DNA from: Janibacter sp. HTCC2649
GTDB lineage: Bacteria > Actinomycetota > Actinomycetes > Actinomycetales > Dermatophilaceae
Reading direction: 5' to 3'
NCBI RefSeq assembly: GCF_000152705.1
Contig: NZ_CH672413.1
Location: forward strand, 372,001 to 436,000
Length of the DNA stretch: 64,000 bases
Shown here: positions 7,662 to 16,592 of the stretch, piece after piece
How positions within the stretch are numbered: position 1 is the first letter of the stretch
How the letters are laid out: each line of letters begins with the position of its first letter
Position numbers and translations under genes: made by a program
Notes under the pieces: generated by a model
Databases searched by the model: none
Told to the model about the DNA's origin: nothing
What the model saw: the letters and a program-made list of their open reading frames with translations, nothing else

Positions 7662-9361
7662 GTCAGCTCCTCGTCCGTGACTCGGTGTGCCCAGGCGGCG
7701 AAGGACTCGCCGTCGGTCTGCTGATCCAGGAAGCGGCGGGTGATGCGCTCGACGTAGTCGGCGAGGTCGGTCGCCTCGATCTTGAGGCCACGAACGGTGC
7801 GGCCCAGTCCGGCCTCGTCGCGCTCAGGGGAGGCGAGGCCGCCGCCGAGGTGGACCTGGAAGCCGGGCACGTGCTCGCCGGCATCGTTGGTCGTGATGAG
7901 CCCCTTGAGCCCGATGTCGGCCGTCTGGATGCGGGCGCACGAGTTCGGGCAACCGTTGACGTGCAGCGAGATCGGGGTGTCGAGCTCGACTCCGGCAAGG
8001 CGCTCCTCGAGCTCTGCGATGACGGCGGTCGCCGTGTCCTTGGTGTCGACGATCGCGAGCTTGCAGTACTCGATGCCGGTGCAGGCCATCGTCGAGCGAC
8101 GGAACGGGCTGGGTGTCGCGGTGAGCCCGAGCTCCTCGAGGCCGGCCGTGAGCTCGTCCACGCCCTCCTTGGGGATACCGAGGACGACGAGCTTCTGGTG
8201 GGCGGTGAGTCGCACACCGTCGCCTCCCACGCGCTCGATGAGGTCGCCGAGCCGGCTGAGGATGGTGCCACTCACGCGGCCGACGATCGGCGCGGCTCCA
8301 ACATAGAAGCGGCCGTCCTTCTGGGGGTGGACGCCGACGTGGTCGCCGGGACCCTTGGCGGGCGCGGGGGCCGGGCCATCGGGCAACGTGCGGCCGAGGT
8401 ACTCGGTCTCGAGGATCTCGCGGAACTTCTCGGGACCCCACTCTGCGAGCAGGAACTTCAGGCGCGCCTTGGTGCGCATCCGGCGGTAGCCGTAGTCGCG
8501 GAAGATCTGGATGACGCCGTGCCACACGTCAGGCGCATCGGCCTCGGACACGAAGACGCCGAGTCGCTCGGCGAGCCGCGGTGCGGTCGACAGGGCGCCG
8601 CCGACCCAGAGGTCGTAGCCGACCCCGAGTTCGGGGTGCACGACACCGACGAGCGAGATGTCGTTGATCTCGTGGACGACGTCCTGGCTGGGGTGGCCGG
8701 TGATCGCCGTCTTGAACTTGCGCGGCAGGTTGGACAGTTCCGGGTCGCCGAGCCACCGGTCGGTGATGACGCGGATGAGCTCGGTGGGGTCGATGATCTC
8801 GTCGGCCGCGACGCCGGCCACGGGGCTGCCGAGGAAGGCGCGGGGGGTGTCGCCGCAGGCCTCCGTCGTCTGCAGGCCGACCTCCTCGAGGCGCCGCCAG
8901 ATCTCGGGCACGCTCTCGATGGCGATCCAGTGGTACTGGATGTTCTGCCGGTCGCTGATGTCGGCGCTCTCGCGAGCGAAGTCGGTCGAGATGCCACCGA
9001 GGACGCGCAGCTGGTCGGGGGAGAGGACCTGGCCGTCGGTGCGCACGCGGAGCATGAAGAACTTGTCCTCGAGCTCGTGGGGCTCGAGCGAGGCGGTCTG
9101 CCCGCCATCGATGCCGGGCTTGCGCTGGGTGTAGAGGCCCCACCAACGGAAACGGCCGTGCAGGTCGTCGCCCGGAATGGCGTCGAAGCCGTCGCGGGCA
9201 TAGATCGTCTCGATGCGCTCCCGGACGTTGAGGCCGTTGTCCTGCGCCTTGAACGTCTCGTTGGGGTTGAGCGGCTCACGGCCGTCGACGGCCCACTGAC
9301 CGTTGGACCGGCCGGTGCGCGGCGGCCGCAGTGCGCGGCTGCCGGAGGCGACGCTCGTCAT
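7658..9361 (-). CDS. sir: Ferredoxin-type sulfite reductase (siroheme, 4Fe-4S)
   Basis: A 567-residue nitrite/sulfite reductase family hemoprotein, first gene of the sulfate assimilation operon. It has two ferredoxin-like half domains and the siroheme/4Fe-4S cysteine motifs: the STMACTGIEYCKLA segment and NGCPNSCAR. It reduces sulfite to sulfide with six electrons. ATG 9361 is selected because GAGGAACGAGGA precedes it; the frame stays open far upstream, but that stretch opposes another gene and lacks family similarity. Sulfite rather than nitrite is favoured because the operon continues cysH-cysD-cysN-siroheme synthase with overlapping junctions. Confidence 0.93.
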   Translation of the reverse strand: MTSVASGSRALRPPRTGRSNGQWAVDGREPLNPNETFKAQDNGLNVRERIETIYARDGFDAIPGDDLHGRFRWWGLYTQRKPGIDGGQTASLEPHELEDKFFMLRVRTDGQVLSPDQLRVLGGISTDFARESADISDRQNIQYHWIAIESVPEIWRRLEEVGLQTTEACGDTPRAFLGSPVAGVAADEIIDPTELIRVITDRWLGDPELSNLPRKFKTAITGHPSQDVVHEINDISLVGVVHPELGVGYDLWVGGALSTAPRLAERLGVFVSEADAPDVWHGVIQIFRDYGYRRMRTKARLKFLLAEWGPEKFREILETEYLGRTLPDGPAPAPAKGPGDHVGVHPQKDGRFYVGAAPIVGRVSGTILSRLGDLIERVGGDGVRLTAHQKLVVLGIPKEGVDELTAGLEELGLTATPSPFRRSTMACTGIEYCKLAIVDTKDTATAVIAELEERLAGVELDTPISLHVNGCPNSCARIQTADIGLKGLITTNDAGEHVPGFQVHLGGGLASPERDEAGLGRTVRGLKIEATDLADYVERITRRFLDQQTDGESFAAWAHRVTDEELT

Positions 9362-9388
9362 GGATCCTCGTTCCTCAATGGGTGGCAA

Positions 9389-9418
9389 TGCTGATGGAAA
9401 GCATAAGCGTGGGTTATG
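9389..9418 (-). promoter_or_regulatory. Paired inverted repeats upstream of the sulfate operon
   Basis: Two short dyads lie 28-57 bp upstream of the sir start: ATGCT with AGCAT (9389-9404) and CATAA with TTATG (9402-9418). They are A+T-rich compared with their surroundings and sit where a regulator of sulfur assimilation or the promoter would be expected. No specific regulator can be named from the sequence. Confidence 0.3.
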
Positions 9419-9474
9419 AGGGGTTCGGCGTCCGGTCCACGATGTGACCGTCGGTGGGGGATCTGAGGGAGGGC

Positions 9475-9480
9475 TATCAT
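9475..9480 (+). promoter_or_regulatory. -10 element of a leaderless promoter
   Basis: TATCAT is followed by exactly 7 nt and then the ATG at 9488, so transcription would begin at or next to the start codon. It directly abuts the LexA box. Confidence 0.5.
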
Positions 9481-9495
9481 CGAACGTATGTTCGA
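9480..9495. promoter_or_regulatory. LexA (SOS) box
   Basis: TCGAACGTATGTTCGA is a perfect 16-bp palindrome. It fits the actinobacterial/Gram-positive LexA consensus CGAAC-N4-GTTCG. It overlaps the predicted transcription start and the ATG of the downstream gene, an ideal place for repression. Confidence 0.75.
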
Positions 9496-9919
9496 CACCT
9501 CCGCACGGCCGCCCCTGCGCCGTGCGGCGAGCCCCGGAGCGCCGGGCGGGTCCGGTCGACCCGGCCCACCCGGCTGGCCCGATCGCGTGCCGCCACCCGA
9601 GGCGCCGGGTTGGCAGGTGCCCGCCGTCGGCTGGCTGCTCGATCACTGTCCTTCGGACTACCGCATGTATGCCGTGTGGCGCCACCATCCGATCGCCCTC
9701 GCCTGGGTGACCACGCACCACCTGGACGGACAGCTGGGAGCCATGCGGACGGCATACCGGGGTCTGCGTGTTGATCTTGCCGACCACGTCGAACCCGAAG
9801 GGATCGCCGCCTCGCTCGCGGCCCTCGAGGCCGAGGGGGCGCGGCTGCTCGCGGCCCGGCGCGCAGCCGGGTTGCTGCTCGAGGCGATGCAGGGGCATGC
9901 CTTCGTCCCACGACTGTGA
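9488..9919 (+). CDS. Small conserved-looking protein under apparent SOS control, function unknown
   Basis: A 143-residue soluble protein with a Pro/Gly/Arg-rich disordered N-terminus (about residues 1-40). A compact helical domain follows, starting at the WQVPAVGWLLDHCPSDYRMY segment and rich in Ala, Leu, Arg and Glu (LEAEGARLLAARRAAGLLLEAMQG). It has no signal peptide, membrane segment or recognisable catalytic motif. Expression appears leaderless from TATCAT at 9475, and a perfect LexA box covers the start codon, so it is probably induced by DNA damage. It stands alone, between the divergent sulfate operon and a secreted protease. I do not recognise the family. Confidence 0.75.
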   Translation: MFDTSARPPLRRAASPGAPGGSGRPGPPGWPDRVPPPEAPGWQVPAVGWLLDHCPSDYRMYAVWRHHPIALAWVTTHHLDGQLGAMRTAYRGLRVDLADHVEPEGIAASLAALEAEGARLLAARRAAGLLLEAMQGHAFVPRL

Positions 9920-10053
9920 CGGGGTTTCTTGACCGAGGTATACGTTCAGTAAGGAGTTGATCAAGACTCTCCACTTCGGCGCCGCCGAGGGCTTTGATGA
10001 GCCAGTCACGTGACATCGCGTCACGTTTCTCGACTCACGACAAGGAAGTCCCC

Positions 10054-11667
10054 ATGCGTCGATCGCTCTCCGCCCTCGCGTGCCTGGCCGCTGGTTCGGC
10101 CGTCATCGCTGCCGCCGTGCCCGCCTCCGCCCGCCCTGCCGACCCCGTCGGTCCGCTCCGCCAGCTCGACGTGTCCTCTGTCGGCGCGGCCGCAGAGCAG
10201 GCCGTGCGATCGGCTCCCGGACTTGTCCGACTGTCCGCCGCGGAGGACCTCGTGGCGACCTCGGCCATCGGTGAGAGCTCGGGCGCACGCCACGTGCGCA
10301 TGGACCGGACCTATCGCGGCCTTCCCGTCCTCGGCGGCGACCTCGTCGCCCACCTGCGCTCGGACGGCGCCGTCGACTCGGTGAGCCAGACGCTGCGCGC
10401 ACCGCTCTCGGTCGCGACGGCGCCCACGATCAGCGCCGCCCGTGCCGCGATCGCCACCCGCGCCACCCTTCCGGCCGGCGTCAGCGTCGACAGGACGGCC
10501 CCGACCCTCGCGATCGACGCCACCGACGGCACACCACGCCTCGTGTGGGATGTGCGCAGCAGCGGCGTCCGCGCCAGCGGTACCCCCAGCCGGCTGCACA
10601 CCTGGGTCGATGCCGGCTCCGGCAAGGTCGTCAACTCGGCCGACGAGATCCACGAGGCTGACGGCACGGGCTCCTCCCTCTACAGCGGGACGGTCGGCAT
10701 CCAGACCACCCTGTCCGGGTCGACCTACCAGCTCAAGGACGCCACCCGCGGCAACTCGCAGATCGGCGACATGGCCAACAAGGAGGACAGCATCCTGTGC
10801 ACCCTCCTCCAGATCGGCTGCACCACCGGCACCCTCTACACCGATGCCGACAACGCCTGGGGCAACGGCACCAACGCCAACCGTCAGACCGCAGCGGTCG
10901 ACGCGGCCTACGGGCAGGCCCGCACCTGGGACTACTTCAAGAACGCCCACGGGCGCAACGGCATCTGGAACACCGGCCAGGGTTCGCCGAGCCGCGTCCA
11001 CTACGGCAGCGGCTACGTCAACGCGTTCTGGGACGGCAAGCAGATGACCTACGGCGACGGTGACGGCACCTCGTTCGGTCCGCTCGTCTCCCTCGACGTC
11101 GCCGGGCACGAGATGAGCCACGGGGTCACCGAGAACTCGGCGAACCTCACCTACTCCAAGGAGTCCGGTGGACTCAACGAGTCCACGAGCGACATCTTCG
11201 GGTCGATGGTCGAGTTCAGCGCCAACAACGCGAGCGACCCGGGCGACTACCTCATCGGTGAGGAGTTCGACCTCGCCAAGGGACTCGGCTTCCGCCGCAT
11301 GGACAACCCCAGCTCGGACGGCAAGTCGGTCAACTGCTGGAGCTCGTCGGTGGCCAACCTCGACGTCCACTACTCGTCCGGTGTGGGCAACCACTTCTTC
11401 TATCTCCTCGCCGAGGGTTCGGGCGCCAAGACCATCGGCGGCAAGGCGCACAACTCGACGACGTGCAACGGCTCGACGATCGCCGGCATCGGACGCGATG
11501 CGGCGGCCAAGATCTGGTACCGCGCACTCACCGTCTACATGACGTCGTCGACGAACTACTCCGGTGCCCGCGCCGCGACGGTCAAGGCGGCCGGCGACCT
11601 CTACGGCGCCGCGTCGACCCAGGCCACGACGGTCGCGAAGACCTGGGACGCCGTCTCGGTGAAGTAG
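10054..11667 (+). CDS. Secreted M4-family (thermolysin-like) zinc metalloprotease
   Basis: A 537-residue preproprotein. Residues 1-27 are a Sec signal peptide (hydrophobic AACLAAGS-type core, ending ASA). The propeptide follows, then the M4 peptidase domain. The zinc site is HEMSH at about residues 352-356, with the third ligand Glu at about 376 in GGLNESTSD. The C-terminal helical subdomain contains the NHFFYLLAEGS segment. It degrades extracellular proteins after autoprocessing. ATG 10054 is used because AAGGAAG lies upstream and a good signal peptide starts there. The region 9920-10053 contains the palindrome GTCACGTGAC at 10005-10014, a possible regulator site. A long hairpin follows the gene. 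Confidence 0.92.
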   Translation: MRRSLSALACLAAGSAVIAAAVPASARPADPVGPLRQLDVSSVGAAAEQAVRSAPGLVRLSAAEDLVATSAIGESSGARHVRMDRTYRGLPVLGGDLVAHLRSDGAVDSVSQTLRAPLSVATAPTISAARAAIATRATLPAGVSVDRTAPTLAIDATDGTPRLVWDVRSSGVRASGTPSRLHTWVDAGSGKVVNSADEIHEADGTGSSLYSGTVGIQTTLSGSTYQLKDATRGNSQIGDMANKEDSILCTLLQIGCTTGTLYTDADNAWGNGTNANRQTAAVDAAYGQARTWDYFKNAHGRNGIWNTGQGSPSRVHYGSGYVNAFWDGKQMTYGDGDGTSFGPLVSLDVAGHEMSHGVTENSANLTYSKESGGLNESTSDIFGSMVEFSANNASDPGDYLIGEEFDLAKGLGFRRMDNPSSDGKSVNCWSSSVANLDVHYSSGVGNHFFYLLAEGSGAKTIGGKAHNSTTCNGSTIAGIGRDAAAKIWYRALTVYMTSSTNYSGARAATVKAAGDLYGAASTQATTVAKTWDAVSVK

Positions 11668-11684
11668 GTCACGAACTGGAGGGG

Positions 11685-11731
11685 CGTTCACGGGTCCCAC
11701 ACCTCGAGGAGAGGTGTGGGGCCCGTGAACG
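11685..11731 (+). terminator. Long hairpin terminator after the M4 protease
   Basis: Two 21-nt arms (11685-11705 and 11711-11731) pair with only one G-U wobble around a 5-nt loop (GAGGA). There is no T tract, as is usual for strong hairpins in high-G+C actinobacteria. It ends the protease transcript before dxs. Confidence 0.75.
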
Positions 11732-11789
11732 TTGTGTGAGGGGTGCGGTGCAGATGCCGTGGGGAAGATGCGGCGCGCACGAGAGCACC

Positions 11790-11795
11790 TAGACT
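11790..11795 (+). promoter_or_regulatory. -10 element of the dxs promoter
   Basis: TAGACT lies 7 nt upstream of ATG 11803. The same geometry is seen at several leaderless genes in this window, so the transcript would start at that ATG. Confidence 0.45.
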
Positions 11796-11802
11796 CTTGC
11801 GG

Positions 11803-11835
11803 ATGGACATCGGCACCGAGAAGGAGAGCGCGTGA
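11803..11835 (+). CDS. Putative leaderless uORF (10 codons) coupled to dxs
   Basis: ATG 11803 opens a 10-residue frame, [10 protein letters not shown]. Its TGA (11833-11835) overlaps the GTG start of dxs (11832-11834) as GTGA. The dxs Shine-Dalgarno AAGGAGAG lies inside it. With TAGACT 7 nt upstream it would be translated as a leaderless message. It may couple ribosome flow to dxs; the peptide itself shows no recognisable attenuator codon run. Confidence 0.4.
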   Translation: MDIGTEKESA

Positions 11836-13706
11836 GCGTGTTGGAGCGCATCCAGGGACCTGAGGACCTCAAGGCCCTGAGCCGCCCCGAGCTGGCGACG
11901 TTGGCGCAGGAGATTCGCACCTTCCTCGTCGACGAGGTCTCGCGCACCGGTGGCCACCTCGGACCCAACCTCGGCGTCGTCGAGCTGACCATCGCGATCC
12001 ACCGGGTCTTCGACAGTCCGCGCGACGCGGTCGTCTTCGACACGGGACACCAGTCCTACGTCCACAAGCTCCTCACTGGTCGCCACGACTTCACATCGCT
12101 GCGCAAGCAGGGTGGGCTGTCGGGCTACCCGAGCCGGGCCGAGTCAGAGCACGACGTCGTCGAGAGCTCCCACGCATCGAGCTCGCTGTCGTGGGCCCAC
12201 GGCATCGCGGCGGGACGCGTCGTCGCAGGCGAGCGCGACCGGCACACCGTCGCTGTGATCGGTGACGGGGCACTCACCGGCGGCATGGCCTGGGAAGCCA
12301 TCAACAACATCGCGGCCGAGAAGGACCTGCCGCTCGTCATCGTCGTCAACGACAACGAGCGCTCCTACGCCCCGACGCGCGGCGGACTCGCCGACCACCT
12401 GGCCACCCTGCGCACGACGCGCGGCTACGAGCGGTTCCTCGACTGGGGCAAGTCCGCGCTGCACCGCACGCCCGTCGTCGGGGGAGCGATGTACGAAACG
12501 CTCCACGGTGTGAAGAAGGGCATCAAGGACATCGTGGCGCCGCAGGGACTCTTCGAGGACCTCGGCCTCAAGTACGTCGGGCCCGTCGACGGTCATGACG
12601 AGGCCGCGCTCGAGCAGACGCTCCGGCGCGCCAAGGCCTTTGGCGGGCCGGTGCTCGTCCACGTCATCACCCAGAAGGGCAAGGGCTACGAGCCGGCCAT
12701 CAACGACGAGAGCGACCAGTTCCACGCCGTCGGTGTCATCAACCCCGAGACCGGCCTGCCGCTCGAGATCTCCGGACGCAGCTGGACCGACGAGTTCAGT
12801 GACGCCCTCGTCGAGCTGGGGGAGGAGCGCGACGACATCGTCGCGATCACCGCCGCCATGATGATCCCGGTCGGGCTCGATGCGTTCTCGAAGCGCTTTC
12901 CTGATCGGACTTTCGATGTCGGCATTGCCGAGCAGCACGCCACCACGATGGCTGCGGGACTGGCGTATGCCGGCCTGCATCCGGTTGTCGCGATCTACGC
13001 GACGTTCCTGAACCGCGCCTTCGACCAGCTGCTCATGGACTGCGCGCTGCACAAGGCCGGCGTGACGTTCGTGCTCGACCGCTCCGGTGTCACCGGGCCC
13101 GACGGCGCCTCGCACCACGGCATGTGGGACATGTCGATCGCCGGGATCGTGCCGGGGCTGCACCTCGCCGCGCCCCGCGACGGCCACCAGATCCCGATCG
13201 CGTTGCGCGCTGCCGTCGACATCTCCGATGCGCCGTCGGTCATCCGCTTCCCCAAGGGCTCGGTCTCCGACCCCATCGAGGCCGTGCGGTCCACTGACGG
13301 TGTCGACGTGTTGGTCGAGCCGGACGCGAGCGACGCCGAGGTCGACCTGCTGCTCGTTGGTGTCGGGTCCATGGTCGCGACTGCTCTCACGGTCGCCGAG
13401 AAGCTCGCCGCCGAGGGGCTGCGCGTGCGCGTCGTCGACCCGGTCTGGGCGCTGCCGGTCAACCCGGCTGTCGGTGAGCTGGCCCGCTCGGCACGCCGCA
13501 CCGCCGTCCTCGAGGACAACTCCGTTGCTGGCGGCGTCGGGTCGCACATCATGAAGTCGTTGCGCGACAGCGGAATTGACTCACCAATTGATCTCTTCGG
13601 CCTGCCGCGTGAGTTCCTTGACCACGGGTCGCGTGGCCAGGTCCTCGACCGCGTCGGCCTCACGCCCGACGCCATCTCGACCAAGCTCCTCGACTCCCTG
13701 CGCTGA
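11832..13706 (+). CDS. dxs: 1-deoxy-D-xylulose-5-phosphate synthase
   Basis: A 624-residue transketolase-like enzyme, of normal family length. The thiamine-diphosphate motif [16 protein letters not shown] (about residues 145-160) and the second-half motif [18 protein letters not shown] with the catalytic Glu are intact, as is the C-terminal transketolase domain. It condenses pyruvate and glyceraldehyde 3-phosphate into DXP, the entry step of the MEP isoprenoid pathway. It also feeds thiamine and pyridoxal synthesis. GTG 11832 is preceded by AAGGAGAG, which sits in a possible leaderless uORF. The gene is monocistronic and followed by a hairpin. Confidence 0.97.
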   Translation: MSVLERIQGPEDLKALSRPELATLAQEIRTFLVDEVSRTGGHLGPNLGVVELTIAIHRVFDSPRDAVVFDTGHQSYVHKLLTGRHDFTSLRKQGGLSGYPSRAESEHDVVESSHASSSLSWAHGIAAGRVVAGERDRHTVAVIGDGALTGGMAWEAINNIAAEKDLPLVIVVNDNERSYAPTRGGLADHLATLRTTRGYERFLDWGKSALHRTPVVGGAMYETLHGVKKGIKDIVAPQGLFEDLGLKYVGPVDGHDEAALEQTLRRAKAFGGPVLVHVITQKGKGYEPAINDESDQFHAVGVINPETGLPLEISGRSWTDEFSDALVELGEERDDIVAITAAMMIPVGLDAFSKRFPDRTFDVGIAEQHATTMAAGLAYAGLHPVVAIYATFLNRAFDQLLMDCALHKAGVTFVLDRSGVTGPDGASHHGMWDMSIAGIVPGLHLAAPRDGHQIPIALRAAVDISDAPSVIRFPKGSVSDPIEAVRSTDGVDVLVEPDASDAEVDLLLVGVGSMVATALTVAEKLAAEGLRVRVVDPVWALPVNPAVGELARSARRTAVLEDNSVAGGVGSHIMKSLRDSGIDSPIDLFGLPREFLDHGSRGQVLDRVGLTPDAISTKLLDSLR

Positions 13707-13715
13707 CGACTCGGC

Positions 13716-13748
13716 CTCGTGCCCCGTACGGACACACGGGGCAACGAG
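13716..13748 (+). terminator. Hairpin terminator after dxs
   Basis: CTCGTGCCCCGT (13716-13727) pairs with ACGGGGCAACGAG (13736-13748), with one bulged base and an 8-nt loop. A 20-nt stretch here (from TCGTGCCCCG) recurs with one mismatch in the inverted repeat at 24174-24247. Confidence 0.65.
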
Positions 13749-13847
13749 TTCTGTGGTTCCGGAACCCATGTGTGAACGCCACTGTCCGGCATACCGTTTG
13801 AGGCACTGGGGTGGCACTCGGCGACCCGGGAACGGAAGGGGAACCAC

Positions 13848-14768
13848 GTGAGAGTCGAACCGTCGTTCAGCGTCGAGGTCTCGTCCGGCACCCTTGCGGT
13901 CCACGACCTCATCCCTGGCGCCTTCTCACCGGGCGCCCCGGTCGTCCTCGCTCTCCACGGCATCACCGCCAACGGGCTGGCGTGGCAGGTCCTCGCCGAC
14001 GAGCTCGTTCGCCGACATGGCGCGGGTGCCGTCAGGCTGCTCGCGCCGGACCTGCGCGGTCGGGCCGCGAGCCGTGACGTTCCGGGCCCCTACGGCATCG
14101 GCATCCACGCCGCCGACGCCCTCGCCGTCGCGTCGGCCTTTGGCGGTCGGCCCATCCTCGTCGGGCACTCGATGGGAGCCTTCGTGGCGGCGGTGGCTGC
14201 TGCCAGCGAGCCGGAGCGCTTCCACTCGGTCGTCCTCGTCGACGGCGGTCTCGGGTTTCCCGTGCCCGCGACGATGTCCGTCGATGACGCCCTGTCGAGC
14301 GTCATCGGGCCTGCCATGACCCGGCTGTCGATGGTCTTCGACTCGCCCGAGGACCACCTCGCGTTCTGGCGTCGGCACCCAGCGGTCGGACCGTTGCTCG
14401 CGGGACCGGGTGGACTGTGGCTGCGCCGCTACCTCGACCACGACCTCATCGAGACCGAGCAGGGCTGGCGGTCGAGCTGCGTGCTCGACGCCGTGCGTGC
14501 CGACGGCCGCGACGTCCTCGCTGATCCCACGACCCTGGCCGCCGTCGGCGCAGCGGTGGGCTCGGGCGTCGACGTGGAACTGCTGTGGGCGCAGCGCGGC
14601 CTGCTCGACGAACCTCAGGGCCTCTACGACGAGGCACGGCTCGCTGCTCTCGACCTGCCGTCAGGTCTGCGCACCACTGCGGTGCCCGACACCAACCACT
14701 ACTCGATCATCCTCGACACGGCGCCGATCCAGACACTGGCCAACGTGATCGACCGTCAGCTCGCCTGA
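13848..14768 (+). CDS. Alpha/beta-hydrolase fold protein
   Basis: A 306-residue cytoplasmic protein with the oxyanion-hole segment LALHGITANGLAW and the nucleophile elbow GHSMG (serine about residue 107). The catalytic His is probably in DTNHYSII near the C-terminus, and an acid residue lies between. Substrates could be esters, lactones or similar; the sequence gives no specificity. The start is GTG 13848, preceded by GGAAGGGGAA. It appears to be a single-gene transcript ending in a small hairpin. Confidence 0.85.
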   Translation: MRVEPSFSVEVSSGTLAVHDLIPGAFSPGAPVVLALHGITANGLAWQVLADELVRRHGAGAVRLLAPDLRGRAASRDVPGPYGIGIHAADALAVASAFGGRPILVGHSMGAFVAAVAAASEPERFHSVVLVDGGLGFPVPATMSVDDALSSVIGPAMTRLSMVFDSPEDHLAFWRRHPAVGPLLAGPGGLWLRRYLDHDLIETEQGWRSSCVLDAVRADGRDVLADPTTLAAVGAAVGSGVDVELLWAQRGLLDEPQGLYDEARLAALDLPSGLRTTAVPDTNHYSIILDTAPIQTLANVIDRQLA

Positions 14769-14772
14769 CCGC

Positions 14773-14798
14773 ACGCGTCACGACGAAACGTGATGCGT
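14773..14798 (+). terminator. Short hairpin after the alpha/beta-hydrolase
   Basis: Ten-base arms (14773-14782 and 14789-14798) pair with one G-U around a 6-nt loop just after the stop codon. The rest of the spacer to 15001 contains one GTATGCCG copy and no recognisable gene. Confidence 0.45.
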
Positions 14799-15001
14799 CG
14801 CCATACCTTCGGCGTATGCCGTGTGGTCGCTTGTCTCGGGCCTCTCGGTCGGCGGGTGTCAGAGGCTTCTGATGGACTCTTTGGGTGGGTGGCCAGCAGT
14901 GGAGCGGGCGGCCGATTCAGCCCTGTTTGCGGACGCCGCCAGATGACGAGTTCCGCTGCGCTGCAGGCGAATTCGCGTGTGGATAAACCTTTGAGTGTCA
15001 G

Positions 15002-15015
15002 CGAACAGGTGTACG
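15002..15015. promoter_or_regulatory. LexA-like (SOS) box, one mismatch
   Basis: CGAACAGGTGTACG matches CGAAC-N4-GTTCG at all fixed positions but one. It overlaps the predicted -10 element TACGAT (15012-15017), which stands 7 nt from ATG 15025. Confidence 0.5.
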
Positions 15016-15024
15016 ATGAGAGGT

Positions 15025-16527
15025 ATGGAGGGGACACCAGCACTGGCCGGGCCTGAGGTTCAGGTCCGCTCCTTCCTGTCCTCGTTGGGCACGGTCGAAC
15101 CCGAGGGTTTGACCGAGGCGGAGCGGGTCGCGGTGGTGTCGGCGCTGGAGGCGTTGAAGGGTGCCGCGGCTGCGGCGCAGGCTCGCGTCACTGCCGCCGC
15201 GGTAGTGGATCGGGAAGCATTGGGTGAGGACTCCCGCAGTGTCCGGGCGGACCTTGCCTTGGCTCGGAAGTGTTCGCCGACATTGGCGGATCAGCACGTT
15301 GGTGTTGCCAAGGCACTGATGTCTGAGATGCCCGAGACGATGGCGGCGTTGACGAGTGGTGAGTTGAGCGAGAAGCGGGCGGGGATTCTCGTGCGGGAGA
15401 CCGCCTGCCTGAGTGCTGAGCACCGGGCCGAGGTCGACAAGCAGTTGGCCGCAACGATGACGTCGCTGGGTGACAAAGCCCTTGCCGGTGCTGCCCGTCG
15501 GGCTGGTGCCGCGTTGGATGCGGAGTCGTTGGCTGAGCGGAACCGTCGCGCGGTCGCGAGTCGCCGCATGAGTGTTCGTCCGGCCGTGGACGGTATGGCG
15601 TGGTTGTCGATCCTGGGTCCAGTGAAGGACGTCATCGGCGCCCACGTCGCCCTGACCGCTGAAGAAGTTCGCCGTCACGTCATCGACCCCACCCTGTCCC
15701 CCGACCAATGGGAAGCTGCCGTGGCCGCGGCGAAGGCGGACGACCGCGGCAAGGGTGCTTGGCTCGCGGACCGCGCCCTGGAGTTGCTGTCCGGTCGGGC
15801 GAAGGGTCAGCCGCAACCGGTCGAGGTCAACCTCGTCATGACCGACAAAGTGTTGCTCCCGGCAGCGTTCGGCGGTCTAGCGCCCGCCGACGACGTTGCC
15901 GTCATCCCCGGCTGGGGTCCGATCTCTGGCGAGGAAGCTCGAGCGCACATCGCCGACCTGCTGAACCACGGCAATGACACCAACGGCGACACGACGAGCG
16001 GCACCGGCGCCGTTGGTGACGGTGGCGCGTTTGTGTGGCTGCGGCGCCTGTTCACCGACCCCACGGGGCGTGACCTCGTCGCCCTCGACTCCACCCGACG
16101 CCGCTTCCACGGCGGCCTGCGCAAATTCCTGCAACTGCGCGACCCCACCTGCCGCGTCCCGTGGTGCGACGCCCCAGCCATCGAAGCCGACCACGTCCAA
16201 CCCGTCCACGACGGCGGCACCACGACCGGAGCCAACGCCAGCGGCCTGTGCAAACGCCACAACCAGATCAAGGAAGAAGTCGGCTGGTACTTCACCGTGC
16301 GCTCGACCGGCCTCGACGGGACGGGACCACACGGCATACGCATCACAACCCCCACCGGCCGAGTCCATGACTCGACGGCACCACCCATCCTCGGCGAAGG
16401 ATGGCTGGGCACGACGCCCGATCCTGACCCCCCGTTCATGGAGCTGGATGAGGAGCAGGAACGATTCGCGGAAGAGTTCGGTGCGTGGCTCGAGCACGCG
16501 CAGGAGGGCCACTGTTGGGCTGCATGA
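15025..16527 (+). CDS. DUF222 / HNH endonuclease-domain protein (13E12-repeat type)
   Basis: A 500-residue protein with an N-terminal helical DUF222 domain (about residues 20-330) and a C-terminal HNH nuclease motif. The nuclease part reads CRVPWCDAPAIEADHVQPVHDGG, then LCKRHNQIKE, with the zinc-like cysteines and catalytic His. This family is multicopy in many actinobacteria, and some Mycobacterium tuberculosis members are known LexA targets. Here a LexA-like box overlaps the promoter. ATG 15025 is chosen because TACGAT lies 7 nt upstream (leaderless geometry); ATG 15016 is an alternative. The biochemical role is uncertain: DNA-damage-linked nuclease or mobile-element remnant. Confidence 0.85.
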   Translation: MEGTPALAGPEVQVRSFLSSLGTVEPEGLTEAERVAVVSALEALKGAAAAAQARVTAAAVVDREALGEDSRSVRADLALARKCSPTLADQHVGVAKALMSEMPETMAALTSGELSEKRAGILVRETACLSAEHRAEVDKQLAATMTSLGDKALAGAARRAGAALDAESLAERNRRAVASRRMSVRPAVDGMAWLSILGPVKDVIGAHVALTAEEVRRHVIDPTLSPDQWEAAVAAAKADDRGKGAWLADRALELLSGRAKGQPQPVEVNLVMTDKVLLPAAFGGLAPADDVAVIPGWGPISGEEARAHIADLLNHGNDTNGDTTSGTGAVGDGGAFVWLRRLFTDPTGRDLVALDSTRRRFHGGLRKFLQLRDPTCRVPWCDAPAIEADHVQPVHDGGTTTGANASGLCKRHNQIKEEVGWYFTVRSTGLDGTGPHGIRITTPTGRVHDSTAPPILGEGWLGTTPDPDPPFMELDEEQERFAEEFGAWLEHAQEGHCWAA

Positions 16528-16592
16528 ACGGTCAGGGGCGTCCGGTCACGACGCGCTGGCGGCCTTGACGAGCGCACCGACACCAGCGCTTC

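Noticed and set aside
7685-9394. Very long open frame antisense to sir
   Set aside because: It mirrors the sulfite reductase gene codon by codon, has low-complexity composition and no family motif; high-G+C genes commonly leave such antisense frames open.
10021-11700. 559-codon frame antisense to the M4 protease
   Set aside because: The plus-strand protease has signal peptide, HEMSH and ESTSD motifs; the antisense frame has none.
14773-14824. Possible CRISPR-like or repeat array from nearby short repeats
   Set aside because: Only one hairpin and one copy of the dispersed 8-mer are present; there is no regular spacing and no cas gene.
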